NCBI GenBank assembly: GCA_037039925.1
Contig: JAXRKP010000304.1
Coordinates: forward strand, 182,501-246,500
Length of the DNA: 64,000 nt
Reading direction: 5' to 3'
Source: Doris montereyensis
Taxonomy: Eukaryota > Mollusca > Gastropoda > Nudibranchia > Dorididae
The position numbers were made by a program, and so were the translations under genes. The stretch's first letter is position 1. Every line of letters begins with the position of its first letter. The notes beneath the pieces were generated by a model that saw nothing but the letters and a program-made list of their open reading frames with translations, searched no databases and was not told where the DNA came from. Positions 12,740 through 64,000 of the stretch are shown piece after piece.

Positions 12740-13520
12740 CGGTTAAGGTAAGGTTCTTACTGTTGCTGTCTTTAGCGATTCATTTGCTCCAATACTGTTG
12801 CTACTACTGCAGCATCTTCTACTACTCTGCTGTATCTCTCTATGGTATTGCATCTAGTACGATAACAATATGAATGCCACTCGATTGTTGCCGTTGCTTC
12901 CATCCCAATGCTTCTATCGTCGCCTCTACTAATGATAATATACCACATGTTTTGTTTTCTTTGCCTCTACTATTGCTGCTACTTCTACACCACTGATTAA
13001 AAAAATTATATTATGCAACCGGTGACTTAATACTATTTCTATACCTACCATTTCATTTACTGTCGCTGTATAAGAATCTACAAGATTACTTTACATGTAC
13101 ATGTCGTATATATATATATATGCAATTGCTGCTATTATCGCATGTTATTTCGCTAATTCTTTTATACACATGCCCTATTGCTTCCAATGTTTCCATACCA
13201 TTGGCCATGCAACAGCTGTTGCTTTCATTCTTCAGGATTGAGCAGTGCCACTATTTCTGTACAACCAACTACTCCTATTGTTGCTCTCTGTCTCTGTTGC
13301 CATGGTAAATGCTATATGTCTGCTAAAATTGAAGCGCCACTTAACTGCCTTCTGTGTTACGTTTGTAGGCATATCTGTAAAGGCCTATGCCTATCAACGC
13401 ATCTATCGATGATAACACCTTTATGTTAGACTCCAATGTTGAAGTTTTTTGCTGTTGGTTTGTTTTGTTTTTCTCTTTGTGGGATTTTATTGGTGGGGGG
13501 GGGTATTTTGTTTATTGTTC
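12740..13520. other. Unassigned DNA, some triplet-like TGCTACTAC strings
   Basis: Decayed outliers of the neighbouring triplet repeat and a short (TA)n at 13107-13121. No gene seen. Confidence 0.5.
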
Positions 13521-13522
13521 TA

Positions 13523-14062
13523 TACCTAGGGGTCACAATGGATGAAAAACTTAAATAGAACTAGCACGTCGATTGCATTACCAAGAAGGCAAACAGAACC
13601 CTCTCTTTCTTACAAATACAATCAAGACATTGCCATACATTCGTAAAGAAAATAAGCTAAGACTTACGTGAGGTTAATCTTATAACACAGAAGCTCAGTG
13701 TGGAACCTGCACAATGAGAGCAAAATAAACAAGCTGGAACAGGTGCAAAGAAGAGCAGCACGATTTGTCAGCGGAAATTACAATTCTGAAACACCATCTG
13801 ACAGCCTCATAAACGATCTACAATGCTTTCTACAAGAAAGAAGGAGCTAAAAACAAGCTCGCAATCTATACCAAAGCTATGAAACTGAAATACCAATGAT
13901 CCATCTCTCCAACTATCTCAATAGCTTTGCGATTCCAACCTCATGAACATACAAACATATGCACTCATTATATCTTTCAATTATAACACTCTGGAACTGT
14001 GGAACAAACTCACAACAAAAACTAAAGCATGCCAAACCATCGAGATACATGTATTAAAAACA
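13523..14062 (+). mobile_element. Decayed LINE (non-LTR retrotransposon) 3' coding fragment
   Basis: Broken readings across three frames resemble the region after the reverse transcriptase domain of Jockey/CR1/L2-type LINEs: YLGVTMDEKLK at 13523, then VDCITKKANRTLSFLQ, KTLPYIRKENKLRLT, KLEQVQRRAARFVSGNYN and LYQSYETEIP. Several stops and frameshifts show an inactive copy. It ends beside the perfect inverted repeat at 14041-14079. The clade cannot be settled by eye. Confidence 0.7.
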
Positions 14063-14079
14063 GTAACACATGTATCTCG
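14041..14079. repeat. Perfect 12-bp inverted repeat (hairpin) at LINE end
   Basis: cgagatacatgt and acatgtatctcg flank a loop of about 15 bases. It marks the 3' boundary of the LINE-like homology and could fold as a stem-loop in RNA. Confidence 0.6.
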
Positions 14080-14100
14080 ACGTTAATAGGGGTCTTCGTG

Positions 14101-14330
14101 GCGTCGGTGGCCGAGTGATTAGGCTACCAGACAGGGGACCATGAAGTCTGGTATGGGACTCGTCATTTTTTGTTCTAACTCAGCTCGCGATACGAGGTTT
14201 AGATCAAAAGTTTTGTTTTGAGCAATATCATTCACGTCAGAAGTGTATAACCTAGTTTATATCCCATGCCCAAAGTGTGCCGCTGTACTAGCTGATTAAA
14301 TATTTCCAGATATCCTTCACATGACAGTGA
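14101..14330 (+). mobile_element. tRNA-Leu/Ser-like SINE head
   Basis: gcgtcggtggccgagtgatt aligns with the 5' half of class II tRNAs, but the B box (ggtatgggactcgtc) is degenerate and the 3' part continues into unrelated sequence. It lies immediately after the LINE relic. Confidence 0.5.
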
Positions 14331-14479
14331 TGGTTAATTAAGAAAAAGCAACAACAAAACAAACAAAATAAAAACAACAAATTATTTCCTATAAGTGTGA
14401 AAAGTTTCGAAACACTTACTAACCAGTAAAGCGGAGAGAGTGCTTTGATGAGCCTATTATTATCATCAATATCATCACC

Positions 14480-14490
14480 ATTATCATTAC

Positions 14491-14523
<33 letters not shown>

Positions 14524-14640
14524 CATCATCACCACCCTCATCATCATTATTATTATTATCATTATTACAACCGATATTACTATTATCAGGCTTTTATAAT
14601 AAGAATAAGAATAATAACAATAATAATCATTATTATCTTT
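14480..14640 (+). repeat. (ATT)n / (ATC)n / (AAT)n triplet region
   Basis: Imperfect attatt and atcatc runs on +, turning to aataat near 14600. Confidence 0.9.
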
Positions 14641-14706
14641 ATAACAGTATCGGTATGCCTACGTTTTATGTGTGTGCGTACGTTTATTTATACATATACA
14701 TAGCCT

Positions 14707-14872
<166 letters not shown>

Positions 14873-15695
14873 CACCATAAGCGATGACCTCCGTGTTATA
14901 AACTTTACTGGACATTCTTATAAACTGACAGGGAAGGACCATATGATCACAATTTATGGCAATGAGTGTATTAAACATCTGAGACATTAGATATAGATCT
15001 AATGGAATTAAATACAAGTCAAGGACGGTGTTTCTCTAAATTGGTAAAGATCAAGGGACGTTATCATGGTAAACTTTCCAAGTAAACCAGTGCAATATAA
15101 CTGAGACCAGCTCTGGCCCTTCTACTGTTGCGTCAGAGCTTTTTTTTAGTTTTTCACTTTATGTTGTTTTTTTACTAGATCTACATTGTTTAACACAACA
15201 GTTGTTAAACACAGGGACATGTAAAGCACATTTCGTTCTCAACATAGGTGCATCTTATTATCCTTAGTAACATTCTTGTGATATTTCCTTCATCCAAATT
15301 CTCAACATCTCAACGTTATCAATGCATTTGCCACAAAGATAACTACGCCATAATGGAGCGTGTAAAAAATGCCAGGTAAACAGATGCAACACACTGCGTT
15401 GTTTCGCACCGTCTCTTGAATCATAGATACATCTACATCAAGGTGAGTAGGGAGCCTGGGGTAGCCTATCTCATAATAATAAATTCGCTGCAATCGTAGT
15501 ATTCATACGCGCACAGCTGAGAACAAACTAATTTACCTTAACTCAGATACGAAAGTCATTCATTTAATATACTGGAGATATGAACGTTTCAAGTTTTTCT
15601 TTTATACGTTGTTCTTTCAACCTTGTTCTCGAATATTTAGGTATTTATAAGTCACACACCTTAGAACTATTTTCCTATAAAATTATTGAACGGTT

Positions 15696-16050
15696 TTATG
15701 AGTAACCGTGTGTGTTGCTGTGTGTGTGCTGTTTGCTTCGAACTCGCGTCGGGTTCCCGCAATCTTCTGCAACCTTTGCCGGTTCGATTGGACTAGATTC
15801 TCTGTTGGGATTGATACTTTTTTCATCTTTAAACGGTCCTTCCCTCCAGGTAAGCACTTCATTCATACACTTTTGTCTTTTTTCGAGGTCTTTGAAATCG
15901 CTAGCATGCAAAACACCTTCCATTGTTGATGCTGTTTGCAATAACGATGAGAGGAAAGGTAGGCTTCGCCGCAACATGGCGCTGAGCGCTTTCACTTTGA
16001 TATTGAAAACGCGGAAATCGACGCGAAAAGGTGACTGCATAGCCTTCTGA
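15696..16050. other. Weak candidate first-exon or promoter region, open on both strands
   Basis: This ~350-base stretch is richer in CpG than its surroundings and open on both strands. On the minus strand (15696-15978) a reading starts at gcgccATG with MLRRSLPFLSSLLQTAST, which resembles a mitochondrial targeting start, and continues about 94 codons. On the plus strand caacATGGCG at 15975 starts MALSAFTLILKTRKSTRK with GT downstream, and CCAG|GTAAGC at 15850 is a good donor. The latter could be the donor of a non-coding spectrin first exon, which is required to splice to 23400. I recognise no protein family, and the readings overlap, so at most one is real. Confidence 0.2.
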
Positions 16051-16639
16051 GACCATAAATAACAAGAAGATGTACTGCATATTTTATCACAAATATGATT
16101 CGAATTAGTTTATGACCGTGTATGTGATTATCTTGATCTAGCCACTTGTTACACGGTGGAATTGGTGTTTGAGGAAAAACCGTGTTGCGGCCTTCTCTGC
16201 ACTTCGTAAGCCTCTCTGACTTTACACGCCGCTTCCGCATTGATTTCGACAGAATGTTCGACCTTTTTCTCATGGTCTAATATCATTTCCAAGTCTTCAA
16301 GATCTTTTTATTAAGGTGTGTAACTTGATTGGTTTTAATGTGGTTACATAACAAAACATAATAGACCAAAGGTTTTGTCACCTTCAAATGATTGTTAGCA
16401 AGGTAGCCTCTTCAAATTCACCACATAATATTCTCACCTTTTCCACCTGCTCCCATTCCTCCCCTTCTCCTTGTTGTTTGGATACTATTCTTTTACATTA
16501 TTTTAGCATAAAAATGAGAAATCCAAATGACGTAAATACAATAAACAGAACAACTGAGAATATATTAAAATGATTTGGTATTACAGGCTACAGTGAAGAA
16601 AATAAATAGAACATGAGTAGGAATATTAATTTAGACTAG

Positions 16640-17215
16640 AGTGCCAGATCTATTCTAGATCTAGATCTAGAGGTCTAGATTTTCTAGCTTAGGCCTAGAT
16701 CTAGATTCATAACTGATGTAAAACAGAGATTTAGATCTAGTCTAGATCTATATATTTTTCTAGTAACATGGATAGATCTACAATAATCTAGATCTAGTCC
16801 TATGTATAGGATCTGGATAAATTATTTTACTGAAAAGACCCCCCCCCCCAAAAAAAAAAAAAAAAAGCAAAATAAGAAAAACAAACATAAACCCAAACAA
16901 AACAGAACTTTCATAAATCACTTTTTGTCCAGATTTAGAATTTGCAGGTAAACATAAGATTTTTGATTTTTAAAAAGTATCATATTATTAGAGCTAGAAA
17001 CCTACATGATCTAGCTAGATCTACTTAAAATTGAATAAAACACTGGTCGAAAAACAATCCATGGAACAATTCTCTAATATTTATATTTTAGTCATGTCAT
17101 AATTTTATACAAGCTTGATCTGAAAATATCTAAATCAAGTACGATTTAAGATTAAATTACCCAGATCTTAGATTCTAGATCTAGCCTATATATATCTATT
17201 TAATTTTAAAGACTT
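16640..17215 (+). repeat. AT-rich region enriched in TAGATC/CTAGAT
   Basis: ctagatctagatctag-type strings recur at about 16655-16800 and 17170-17185. A C-run/A-run pair lies at 16840-16866. Confidence 0.75.
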
Positions 17216-18242
17216 TATCATATCTAAGAGGTTTTATATCATGCTGAGCTCAATTGAGGTGCTTGTGATTTGTAAGTTGAATTGAATGTCATAATATATG
17301 TTGCTTTGCAGTGTCATGTTTCATTTTCTGTTTAAGAAATTTTAAATGCTGTACACAAGTCTACACCCTAATGCAGCAAAACTGCATTATATATACTATA
17401 CACATCTTTCTTCTAGACTTGTTTGTGAATACTAAGCTAGTGTTTTACTATGGCTACTTTTCTAGGAGTATATTTTGGATTGTAAGCCCCTTTGTAGATT
17501 TATTTATGACAACTATGTTTCTTTGTATCTTTAGCCCAATTTTGTCTAAATTTCGAGGTCTGACTTAATTATACATATATATAAACTAATATGGGAGGGA
17601 AAGTAAGTGCATCAGTAAAAATGAGATTGAACTGTTACAAGTCATTTTGTTTGAAACTTCTTGGTACGGTCTTGCTACAAATGATGGGCACCAGTTTTAG
17701 ATCTTAGCAAACTGCTAAGAGTTCAACATTCAGTGGACGTCACCATAATAACACTCTTACAATTCATTATCACCGGAGCTGCTTTAAAAAAATTAGAATA
17801 GGTTGTTGCATTATAATGCTTTGAAAAGTTTTTCATGCCTGGTTTGTGAACAACATACATGTCTCGAAGCTGCAAAAATTTCACAAATAACATCACTTTG
17901 TTTAATAATGTAAGAGGTTTAATCATATGGGGGAAAAGATGTGATTTGTTGATAAACGAAAACCCATTTCATACAGGCTTCTTATATTAAATTTGTCAAC
18001 ATTAACTAATGTTAATGTATAGATAGGCATATAGTCATTATAAAACCATCAATGATGGTTTGATATATATATATATTTTATGCATTGCAGAATGAATCCG
18101 TCTTTACATATGACCTCTTTATTCCTTGTCTTGTTTGTTTACTCTAGTTTATGCCATTAACTTTTGTCTTATATCCATAAAATATGTACTATATTTTATT
18201 TTTATTTTTTTCTTTCATTTTGTTCTCTTTCTGTTTCCCTTC

Positions 18243-18246
<4 letters not shown>

Positions 18247-18276
<30 letters not shown>
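18247..18276 (+). repeat. (CT)n microsatellite
   Basis: About 30 bases of ctct with one g interruption, in a T-rich stretch. Confidence 0.9.
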
Positions 18277-18682
18277 TATCTTTTTTTTTTGCTCGCTACT
18301 TTTATGTCCACATTCTAAATATATATATGTTTGTTTTTTGTATATATTTCATTGTAAAACAAGATACCTATGTTTCTATAAAATATAGATAATTAGATAC
18401 GTTTCACCAAAACAGATCTCACCTAGACATTATACATAAATATCACCTGCAATTACGTACGACTTGTAAATAAATCTATTCAGAGCATCATTTTTGTTTC
18501 TATCGTTTGCATCATCATTGTCCTTCACGTTTGAAAGGATATAGGCCATGAGGAACATTCTCCATCCCTGGTCTGGCCTGTGCCTTGAGACCATTCTGGA
18601 CCTGTTTTGTCCTATTGCTAGAAGTGTATCCATTTATGAATGTTTGGGATTTCTTTTTTTTGTTTAATGTAAGCGATCAGTC

Positions 18683-19110
18683 CTACTGGTAGGTCCTACC
18701 TCTTTTGTGTGCAGTGAGCAGATGCTGCTGGTTGGTCCTTTTTTCTTTCACGCTTTCATTTAACTTTCATCTTGTTGCTTCCTCTTCATTCATCTTGAGA
18801 TCACTGCTCATGGTTGGTGGTGTGACTTTCAGTGAGTCAATCAGTCTTGTTTTTGGGTTTGTAAAATCTTTCCCTTTTTCAATTGATATACTGAGTCTTT
18901 TAAGATTATTTGGAAAACTGTATGAAATAGTTTGAATGTGAATAATTGTTTTGTTTGATTAATTTAATTCATTTTCTTCTCCATTCATGGGCTGTTGAGG
19001 GGTCTTTCCTCTTTTACTCATGGATGTCTTTCGTCTTGCTGTCTTCTTTAAACTCAACCAGAGATCATCACTTATGGTGGATCATGTAAATTGTAACAAA
19101 ATGTTCTTCT
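18683..19110 (+). repeat. Two repeat R units
   Basis: 18683-18850: ggtaggtcctacctcttttg, aactttcatcttgttgcttc, attcatcttgagatcactgc. 18985-19110: catgggctgttgaggggtct, cgtcttgctgtcttc, cagagatcatcacttatgg. Confidence 0.6.
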
Positions 19111-20103
19111 CTTGAGAAGCTGATTTTTTATTCTTACATCTGTGTAGGTAATATGTTTTGTTTTAAGTTTGTTTGTTTGTTTTTTTTAATGAAATGCTCA
19201 GGTGTCTGGTTCAATGGTTTCATGTCTTCCATTAGAGTGACTATGGCATCCAGCCAGTATTAGCCCTTTTTAAAAGTTCTTCTCATCCTCTTCATTGGAG
19301 TTCCATGCATCATCTTCTTATCAACCCTCATGTTCTTACTCTTCCTCATAGTTGGTATCCTCTGATTTTGCTCTTCTGACCTCTGTTCTCAAATAACCTC
19401 TCTAGAAATTCAACGACGATGTATTAATCCATTGGGTCTTTTAAATTGGAAATCGAAGTACATGTATATAAATTACCCCGTCTTTCTAACAATGGAAAAC
19501 TAGGCACCCCCTTCCCCAACCCACACATGCACACATTACCACCTTATTCACCTACACTATTCAATATGTAATGAAAATGACATTTGTATGCCCGGTTGAC
19601 TGTAGAGTAAAATGGAGATAAAAGGCTAACCAGCAGAAGAAAAATAAAAAGTACATGTAATAAAATACATGTCTCTCTTCTTGTCTTCCTTTCCCATTTA
19701 TGATCCAACTTAACAGCACACAATAGCAAGGTTAGGATGACTTCCTACAATTCTTCCCGTCGCTCGATCGCTTGCTTTATAATATAACCTTTAGTGTGCG
19801 CAACTGCTAAGGTAGGACTTCAACTGCACCGTTTACACACACACACGCACACACGGGAACACAGTATCATAGCTTATAGGTTCAGCTAATATAACTTGAT
19901 TGCACTTTTGTATTTGACACCAGTTTTCATTTAATTTCGGACTCTCCATTTCATCCAAGAGAACTTGGGTACATACATTTTTTTGTATGTAAATGTCTGT
20001 GGGTGAATTTTAAGGTTAAAATAACGTCGGCGGGTTCTTTTCTGCTAGTGTGTTAGCGTATAACTTAAGAGGGAAATGGTGGACTGTGTGCTTTTTTTCA
20101 TGT

Positions 20104-20124
20104 GGGGGGGGGGGGGGGGGGGGG
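20104..20124 (+). repeat. G homopolymer, 21 bases
   Basis: Uninterrupted G run. Length is likely uncertain in any assembly. Confidence 0.9.
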
Positions 20125-20587
20125 CAGTGTGGACTCGTTTACGTCTCTGTGTTAAGGTCAAGTAAGACTGCGCTAGGACATAATTTACCCCTTTTAGATC
20201 TAGATTGTTATTGAATAGGCTTCGTTGTTGTTGGAGCGAGTGACCGCCAGCAAATTGAGGATTGCACTCTGATCCGCCTCTAGGTCACTGCGTTCGCCAG
20301 AATTGCTGGTGAAGAGGGAGTGGTAAGGGCTGGACTTGGGTGATGTCGGGGTGACGGTTGTTGCGCTGCATGATGTTGATGGGCCGGCACCTGATGTGGC
20401 CTCCTTTTGATCTACATTATGTGCACCGTCCCCTCACCTGCCAAGTGATGTGCCCAAGATTCCTGTCAATCATTTTGCTCAGTATTATACTGTTCTAGAC
20501 AAAGATGTAGGCCATGGTGGACTTATTTTTCGACAGTCAATTCCCTTTCAGTCGTTCTAGTAGTGAAACTTCTTTTTAAAAATTGTA

Positions 20588-20800
20588 AAGTGTAGGCTGT
20601 GTAGTTCACTCGGTAGATTGTTTGGCTACCACCCATGAGGCCTTAGTTCGAATCCTATTCCGGGCAAATATGTCTGGTGCTCCTGTCGACTCAGCAGCGG
20701 AATGGGTGGCTAGGTTCTATTCAGGCTCGGGGGAAGCAAGGGCGACGTGGAAAGTAATGACAAACTATCACATTATGCTAGGAAAATCATCATAACTTTA
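20588..20800 (+). mobile_element. tRNA-like SINE, family D (single copy)
   Basis: tgtagttcactcggtagatt (A-box-like) and ccttagttcgaatcctattc (B box) lie at tRNA-like spacing, followed by a non-tRNA body (gctcctgtcgactcagcag...). The stem pairings are not those of a working tRNA, so I call it a tRNA-derived element. Confidence 0.55.
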
Positions 20801-23399
20801 GTCCTGATTATCCTACGATGAACTCAAAAGTATGGGACTTCCTAGGCTGTGTAGATGGATATCTCAATATCTTTTCCGTTGCACAGCCTTCCTGTTCAGT
20901 CGCCCTGTGGATGATTCGGAATCAAGAGGTAATTCTTTATTAGATAAATGATCTTGTGCCTGGAAGCTACTATAACACCCTTTGTTGAAAAGCCTGAAAA
21001 TGAAACGAATCGTTTCAGTATGACGGTGAACCAGTCGTATGGAAAATAATAGATCTCTTGTCTAGGAGCATTGAAAAGATGAGGGGAGGGGGCGTAGGGG
21101 AAACCAGGGAAACAGCTGCAAGCAACACCAAGCCTTTTGTTCTGCCTGTAAAGTACTTTACTTCTATAACGTGAGAGCCACGTTAAAGCAAGCTCACTGT
21201 TACCGGCGATAACTTAATCATGTGCACATTTTGCCCGGTAATGGCGGGTAAGAGCCGCCCTCGGTGTACCTCTTGTTGACATTTTCATCGTCTGGTTTGG
21301 AAATCTGTTTAAGGACTATTTTGTTCATGGAAAAACAACCGGCACATGATAATATGACACCCCCCCCCCCCCACCAAACGATTTCCTTCTGCCCTTTGCT
21401 TTTTTTTTATTGTGATGGTAATTGCAAAACCACACCTTACTACTCTGATAAGGGCCTGACAGTCTATGTTTGTGTAATTTCTGCCTAACGGTGTCTTGTT
21501 TACATTAACAGGCGAGCCTCATATCCAAAAAGATGAGTAGCCTCTTTGTGTTCTGTTGGAAACGGGGGCTGCGGGGTGGGGTAGGCGAGAAAGGAAGGCT
21601 GTCTCGAACCTGAATGGTGAGAGTAGTTTTTCACGTTTAATTGTTTTGATCGAAAAGGGATTTGAGGGGGTGGGGGTGCAGACGATCAGTATTAGAGGTA
21701 TTTATTGTGTATAGTTTGGATGGCTGGTTGAAGAGCTGGTGTCCTTTATTTGCTATTTAAGCAGGTTTCTTTTACTTCATATTATATGCCTCTTTCTGTA
21801 TGTGGTATAACACCGCAACGTAAACGAAAAAAAAGTCTTGCTTTGATGGACAACCAAGCAAATGTTTTTGCAACTCATGATCCTTTAACAAAGGGCTGTA
21901 CATTAAAACGAAGGAGAAGAAGAAAGAAATACGTAAAAGAGTACACATCCAGTGTAAAGTTGTCAAGAGGGTCGATGCAGACTTTCTTTTTCAGGGTTTC
22001 CATCTCATTTATCCATTGTATTCCATTCTTGCCTCGAGGGAAATTATTGCAGGTGTGTCCATAACTATATGGGGCAAAAGCTGATCGCTATACACACGAA
22101 CGCTCTTTATCTGCCCTCAGATCTTTCGTTGCAATGCTTGAGTTGCCTTTCTTTACCAAGTGCATATACTACTGTGAACAGTCCCCGTTGTGTTATTAAG
22201 TTACGCTTTGTATTACAGATCTGAGTTTTTTAATTCGCTTTTGTACACAACCATCGCACACTTACATTTTGAGGGGGGGGGGACGTATTGTTTGAAATGA
22301 GTACACGATGAAATCATTTTGCAGTCGTCGACTACTTCGCTCTGCATCGCATACCTTGTGTGTTAAAATTTGGTAATCTAGAGCCTTGTAAATACGATTC
22401 GGTCATCCCTCACTAATATCAAATGGTTGGTATAAAGAAATCAATTCATGGCTTGTTCCTGTGAAGTTTTCTATGTCGCAACAGATGTTCTTTCAGCCAC
22501 TAGATATTAAATAGGCTCACACGATACACATGTCTGCGGACGAAACAGCGGCCTTCACTCCTCTGAAAGTCAATATGTGGCCGTTTTCTAGATAGAGACA
22601 TAGTATCAAGGTGCTTAAAAAATCTTTCCTAGTTTGACTGTGAGCATAATACATACTATACCATAATTACTGTCATATAAAACGGTGACATGTTGTATAT
22701 GGTTGTAGGGAGAAGTGGAGAAAGAAATGATTATTCTTGAAATCATTATTTAGCAGCAGGGGGGCGATTTTCATGTGTGACCATTCCAGGCACGATGATG
22801 ATAGTGGGCCGCGAAAATATTTCTAGTTGGCAGAAACGGGTTTCCAGTTGAATGCACGCTTTCGATCCACCTCATTAATGTGTGGGTGTACATTGTTGCT
22901 ACCCCTATGACATTCGCCTCTCAAAACGACGTTTTTGTCAACACACCCGTCATTCTGGATTTTTGGTAGCGGATAGTGAAAAGGATGGGGAGCAAAAAAA
23001 GTTAATTTACCCCCCCCCCCCTTTCCATGCCATTAGGATACATACACATCATGTGACCAGCTCGTTCCTCAAATTCTCGTGACCTATACTTCCGACTTGG
23101 CAGCAACCTCCGCCCATCTGCTTTTTTTATGCAGACAGTGAGATCACGCAGTGAAACTCTAGGCTTGCAAATAAAATCTTCTTTCCTTTGATGTGAGAGG
23201 CGTTCTTTGCTGCTAGCAGATACAGGCCTGTTTTTGTTTTCAAGTGCACGTGTGTCAAGTGTTCGAAGTCTGTCTCCTAACCCGTGTTTTTGGCACTTTG
23301 ATGTAGTTATAATGCCAGTGTTGGTTCCCCTCATAAGGATTATATAGGCTGTTATGACAACACTATTTACGTGCGTGTCTGTGTGTGTGTACTTTTCAG
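20801..23399. other. Unassigned DNA upstream of exon 1a
   Basis: This region is likely to hold the promoter or an intron after a non-coding exon. I could not pick a transcription start. The longest minus-strand reading (23002-23334) has no recognised family. Confidence 0.5.
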
Positions 23400-23442
23400 G
23401 ATCGTGGCGGTGTGGGAGTGAGGTTCAATAGAGATCCTCACC
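23400..23442 (+). promoter_or_regulatory. SPTBN1: Probable 5'UTR part of exon 1a
   Basis: A (TG)n run followed by acttttcag (ending 23399) resembles a splice acceptor, so the exon may begin here rather than at a transcription start. The 43 bases hold the in-frame TGA that limits the protein start. No TATA-like or initiator signal convinces me nearby. Confidence 0.45.
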
Positions 23443-63537
<40,095 letters not shown>

Positions 63538-64000
63538 GTTTGGGTGTTTTCAAACATGATATTATTCTTGATTGAATCTTTTTGTTTTCTCTTTTAAAAT
63601 GTCTCTAAGCATTCACTAAATCACAGTCAATTTCATGTACCTTTCCTTTTGAAACCATTACTTTTTTTGTTGTTGGGGGGGTAGGTTTGTTTAATTTAAA
63701 AAAAAAGAATGTAATTATATGATTAAGATTGGGTATCCAACTTCATTTAATCTAGTTCATAACTGAAATTTAGTGATATTGAAGATGCCTTTCTTGGCTG
63801 CAAAGATTATTTGCTTCATCTCCAGACGAAGAAAGATAGATGCTGATGGGAAGGTCACTGATATAAGCCTGTTTGGTGTCCATGGTTTTTTCTCGTAACT
63901 CCTTCCTTCGTAATTTGTCTCGTCCTTGGGGCTTCAATATCCAAATCATGTCTGTATTTATGGCTTGATATTTAATGAAGCCACAGATGTCTGTATCTTC
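63538..64000 (+). other. Start of beta-spectrin intron 19
   Basis: AT-rich, with no spectrin exon or repeat recognised before the window end. Confidence 0.8.

Noticed and set aside
20588..20660. Possible tRNA gene
   Set aside because: A and B boxes are present, but I could not make the acceptor and anticodon stems pair; treated as a SINE head. Same verdict for 14101 and 57570.
23002..23334. 110-codon minus-strand reading just upstream of exon 1a
   Set aside because: No recognised family, no splice or promoter support. Left as unassigned.

Overview
This is eukaryotic (metazoan) DNA. It has spliced exons with GT/GC...AG introns, large AT-rich non-coding stretches, very long dinucleotide microsatellites, tRNA-derived SINEs and decayed LINE fragments. 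The only gene I can support is the 5' part of a conventional beta-spectrin (co-orthologue of vertebrate SPTBN1 and fly beta-Spec) on the + strand. It runs from a first coding exon at 23443 to 63537 and continues past the window end. The exon sequences, repeat style and many TACATGTA octamers suggest a lophotrochozoan, probably a mollusc. I cannot name the species.

Layout. From 1 to about 23.4 kb I find no supported coding gene, only microsatellites, a G-rich minisatellite, SINE copies, a LINE relic and unassigned AT-rich DNA. One weak candidate exon region lies near 15.7-16.05 kb. From 23.4 to 53.3 kb come two mutually exclusive N-terminal coding exons: E1a at 23443-23566 and E1b at 41815/41818-41896. 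They lie in a 30-kb first intron packed with (CT)n tracts, SINEs and a ~130-bp dispersed unit that is nearly always in the same orientation. Both donors are phase 1 and join exon 2 at 53289. A frame-compatible candidate cassette exon lies at 36587-36688. From 53.3 to 63.6 kb there are 18 closely spaced exons (introns about 0.17-0.83 kb). They encode the two calponin-homology domains of the actin-binding domain, spectrin repeats 1-6 and the start of repeat 7, about 1007 residues in all.

Two introns use GC donors. Two exons (3 and 18) each lack one base inside a short homopolymer, which breaks the frame in the middle of a conserved region. With the tandem 32.1-34.3 kb duplication, whose copies differ by indels far more than by substitutions, this suggests residual indel error and perhaps unresolved haplotypes in the assembly rather than a dead gene.

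No prokaryotic operon, CRISPR array, defence system or intact tRNA/rRNA gene was seen. The notable items are the alternative N-termini, the candidate cassette exon, the GC-AG introns, and the orientation-biased short repeat family that I cannot assign to a known class.
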